A stretch of DNA of 6,628 nt. Source: CAYRJD01 sp964424585 (GTDB lineage Bacteria; Actinomycetota; Acidimicrobiia; Acidimicrobiales; Poriferisodalaceae). The DNA lies in assembly GCA_964424585.1 (NCBI GenBank), contig CAYRJD010000051.1, positions 1 through 6,628 of the forward strand. The letters run 5' to 3'. Shown in pieces: positions 4,728-6,628 of this stretch; within the stretch, counting starts at the first letter, position 1; every line of letters begins with the position of its first letter. The translations under genes were made by a program, and so were the position numbers. The notes beneath the pieces are model-generated. The model saw only the letters and a program-made list of their open reading frames with translations, had not been told where the DNA came from and made no database searches.

Positions 4728-6347
4728 GTGAGCGTCGTGGCGGCTGCCGACCTGGGCACCAACTCGTTCCACCTCATCGTCGCCAGCCTCGACCCATCCG
4801 GGCACTTCAGCGTGCTCACCCGAGAGAAAGACACCGTGCGGCTGGGCTCGGGCGGCGGCGACATGACGAAGCTGGCGCCCGAAGCGGTCGAGCGGGGCCT
4901 GGCGGCGCTGCGGCGGATGAGCAGCATCGCCGGGTCGTTGGGCGCGACCGAGATGCTGGCGGTCGCCACCAGCGCGGTGCGGGAGGCGACGAACGGCGAT
5001 GAGTTTGTGGCGCGGGCGCGCGCCGAGATCGGTGTCGACGTCGAGGTGGTGTCGGGCATCGAGGAGGCGCGGCTCATTCACCAGGGCGTCGCGCACTCGG
5101 CGCACGTCGCCAATCAGCGTCACCTGGTGGTCGACATCGGCGGCGGCTCCACCGAGATCGTCATCGGCGACGGCGCCACGCCGCTGTGGTTGCGCAGCCT
5201 CAAGCTGGGCACGATCCGCCTCACCGACCGGTTCTTCCCCGGCGGGGTCGCCAAACGGTCGGCAGTCAAGGCGTGCGTCGCCTACATCGACTCGTTTCTG
5301 GGCGGACTGCCCGGTGAGGTCGCGGACGTCGGGTTCGAGCTGGCCGTCGGCTCGTCCGGCACGCTGCTGACGCTGGCTCGGATGTGCGACCCGACGAGCG
5401 CCACCAACCCCAACGCCGTCGGCTTCGTGCGGGCGGGCGGGCTCACGCTGCACCGTGCCGCGCTGCGTCGGCTCGCCAGCGAGCTGGCCGAGGCGCGCAG
5501 CCCCGCCGACCGGCTGCGTTTCGCCGGGCTGGAAGAGCGCCGGGCCGACATCATCGTGGCCGGCGCCCTGCTGGCGACCCGCCTGATGGAGCTGCTCGAC
5601 ATCGAACGTCTCGAGGTGTCCGACTTCGCGTTGCGCGAGGGCTTGATCGTCGAGCAAATCCGTCGGATGACCGCGCCGGAAACTCCCGACGGGCTCGGTG
5701 CCCGTCAGCTCACCGACGTGCGCCGAGCCAGCGTGCTGTACGTGGCCGAGCGGTTCGACGAAAACACCGAGCGGGCAGAGCACATCACCGACCTGGCGCT
5801 CGATCTGTTCATGGGGCTCTCCCCGCTTCACGGCATCGACGCGCACCTCGACCTGCTAGAGGCGGCGTCGCTGCTGCACAACGTCGGCATGTTCATTTCG
5901 CACAGCGCGCACCACCGCCACAGCTACTACCTCATCCGCAACAGCGAGCACCTGGCGGGCTTCACCGAGCGGGAAATCGAGGTCGTCGCGCTCGTCGCTC
6001 GCTACCACCGCAAGAGCGCGCCCAAGCCGAAGCACGCCGAGTTTGCGGCGCTGTCGAAGCCCGACAAGCACCTCGTGCGGTGGATGTCGGCGGTGCTGCG
6101 GGTGGCCATCGGGCTCGACCGCACCTGCCGCACGCTGGTGCGCAGCGTGACCGTCGACCCAGCGTCGCTGCGAGAGCCGGAGCGCATGCGCGTGCTGTGT
6201 CGCATCGACCCCGATGCTGACGCGTCGGTCGAGCTGTTCACGGCGAAAGCCCGCAGCACGATGCTCGCCGAACTGGCGGGCGTGGAGATCGAGTTCGAGC
6301 CGGACGTCGAGCCGAGCGGCCCGACGGCTCATCCCGCGAGCGGCTAG
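4728..6347 (+). CDS. ppx: Exopolyphosphatase / pppGpp phosphatase family protein, long form
   Basis: Ppx/GppA phosphatase of the ASKHA (actin/Hsp70-like) fold, expected to release phosphate from the ends of polyphosphate and/or to convert pppGpp to ppGpp. From GTG 4728 it has 539 residues. The N-terminal catalytic domain shows the phosphate-1 loop ADLGTNSFHLIV (7-18), the catalytic Glu region SGIEEARLI (109-117; Glu112/Glu113), the phosphate-2 motif VDIGGGSTE (135-143) and GSSGT (208-212). The C-terminal half is the HD-like domain of long-form enzymes: His352, LLHNVG (382-387), SHSAHHRHS (391-399) and ARYHRK (424-429). The HD pair reads His384-Asn385; from memory this HN form also occurs in long Ppx proteins of actinobacteria and cyanobacteria, so it is probably not a metal hydrolase site. 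An in-frame start at 4674 would overlap the thioesterase gene and lie upstream of the promoter, so it is rejected. Ppx versus GppA specificity cannot be decided. Confidence 0.88.
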   Translation: MSVVAAADLGTNSFHLIVASLDPSGHFSVLTREKDTVRLGSGGGDMTKLAPEAVERGLAALRRMSSIAGSLGATEMLAVATSAVREATNGDEFVARARAEIGVDVEVVSGIEEARLIHQGVAHSAHVANQRHLVVDIGGGSTEIVIGDGATPLWLRSLKLGTIRLTDRFFPGGVAKRSAVKACVAYIDSFLGGLPGEVADVGFELAVGSSGTLLTLARMCDPTSATNPNAVGFVRAGGLTLHRAALRRLASELAEARSPADRLRFAGLEERRADIIVAGALLATRLMELLDIERLEVSDFALREGLIVEQIRRMTAPETPDGLGARQLTDVRRASVLYVAERFDENTERAEHITDLALDLFMGLSPLHGIDAHLDLLEAASLLHNVGMFISHSAHHRHSYYLIRNSEHLAGFTEREIEVVALVARYHRKSAPKPKHAEFAALSKPDKHLVRWMSAVLRVAIGLDRTCRTLVRSVTVDPASLREPERMRVLCRIDPDADASVELFTAKARSTMLAELAGVEIEFEPDVEPSGPTAHPASG

Positions 6348-6361
6348 CGGCTGGTCGCGAC

Positions 6362-6628
6362 TTAGCGCAGCGACTTGCTCCTGTTGCGATACCACCGGCT
6401 CGGCAGCCACCGGCGCCGCCGCAGCCACGCCCGGGTGCGGCGGAACCGCTTAGCGGCCGCCGGCTTGTAGCGCGGGAACACCTTCTCCACCCACACCACA
6501 CAGCCGCTCTCGGGGTCCTGCCAGACAAGGGCATCGGGGTGCTCTTCATCGCAACGCTCCCAGATCGACTCACAGCCTTCACGCACTCGGTTAAACATGT
6601 CGGTGGCTGTGGCGACCGTCGCCCAATC
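6362..6628 (-). CDS. Arg-rich protein of unknown function, 5' end open at window edge
   Basis: Not recognised. The frame is open from the right edge (6628) to TAA at 6364-6362. An ATG at 6598 would give 78 residues, but no Shine-Dalgarno or well-placed -10 precedes it and ten more in-frame codons are open before it, so the true start may lie outside the window. From that ATG, residues 1-41 are mixed and acidic with three Cys (9, 16, 33), Trp residues and a DPESGCVVWVEKVF segment. Residues 50-78 are strongly basic (12 Arg and 2 Lys in 29) with interspersed Trp/Phe, suggesting nucleic-acid or membrane-surface binding. It converges on the Ppx gene with a 14-base gap. No U-tract terminator is seen there. 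Confidence 0.6.
   Translation of the reverse strand, partial: DWATVATATDMFNRVREGCESIWERCDEEHPDALVWQDPESGCVVWVEKVFPRYKPAAAKRFRRTRAWLRRRRWLPSRWYRNRSKSLR

Noticed and set aside
4680..5846. 388-codon open frame on the minus strand
   Set aside because: It lies antisense to the well-supported Ppx catalytic domain. Its composition (Arg, Gly, Gln, His and Asp-rich, no motifs) is that of a G+C-rich shadow frame.
5384..6220. 278-codon plus-strand frame overlapping Ppx
   Set aside because: Same-strand shadow of the Ppx C-terminal half; almost entirely Arg, Ala, Pro and His.
6348..6374. Possible terminator between Ppx and the right-edge gene (GTCGC ... GCGAC)
   Set aside because: The five-base stem has an 11-base loop, sits partly inside the convergent coding region and has no U-tract on either strand.
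1..6628. tRNA or rRNA genes, CRISPR arrays, insertion sequence ends
   Set aside because: I saw no cloverleaf-like segment, no regularly spaced direct repeats and no transposase-like frame or terminal inverted repeats on either strand.

Overview
This is a G+C-rich window (roughly two thirds G+C by eye) with densely packed genes, strong G/C preference at third codon positions, and start codons that often sit only 6-7 bases after a TANNNT -10 hexamer. That leaderless layout, together with a multi-gene acyl-CoA metabolism flavour, points to an actinobacterium. An Acidimicrobiia-like source is possible but is only an inference. Most of the window looks like ordinary chromosome, with a few features that deserve attention.

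Layout from left to right. Bases 1-1070 (minus strand) hold nearly all of a C5 cytosine DNA methyltransferase whose last residues run off the left edge. Upstream of it on the same strand (1157-2707) is a 516-residue acyl-CoA carboxylase carboxyltransferase subunit. This is transcribed divergently from a 262-residue short-chain dehydrogenase/reductase-fold protein (2735-3523) that lacks the usual catalytic residues. The 27-base gap between them contains two overlapping, opposite -10 hexamers. A promoter, a strong Shine-Dalgarno site and two small overlapping genes of unknown function follow (3648-3812 and 3809-4192). The second encodes a membrane-anchored Trp-rich protein whose frame continues past a TAG to another TAG at 4295-4297, which interlocks with the stop of the next, convergent gene.

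That gene is a hot-dog-fold thioesterase (4294-4704, minus), transcribed divergently from a long-form exopolyphosphatase/GppA-family protein (4728-6347, plus). The gap again contains overlapping opposite -10 hexamers. The window ends with an Arg-rich protein of unknown function on the minus strand (6362-6628), convergent with the phosphatase gene and open at the right edge.

Functionally, the carboxylase subunit, the SDR-fold protein and the thioesterase all suggest acyl-CoA chemistry, the Ppx protein belongs to polyphosphate/(p)ppGpp metabolism, and the methyltransferase belongs to DNA modification. No complete new multi-gene system can be demonstrated here. The strongest unusual signals are the amber-interrupted frame at 4190-4297, the SDR with a replaced active site, and the two shared overlapping divergent promoters.
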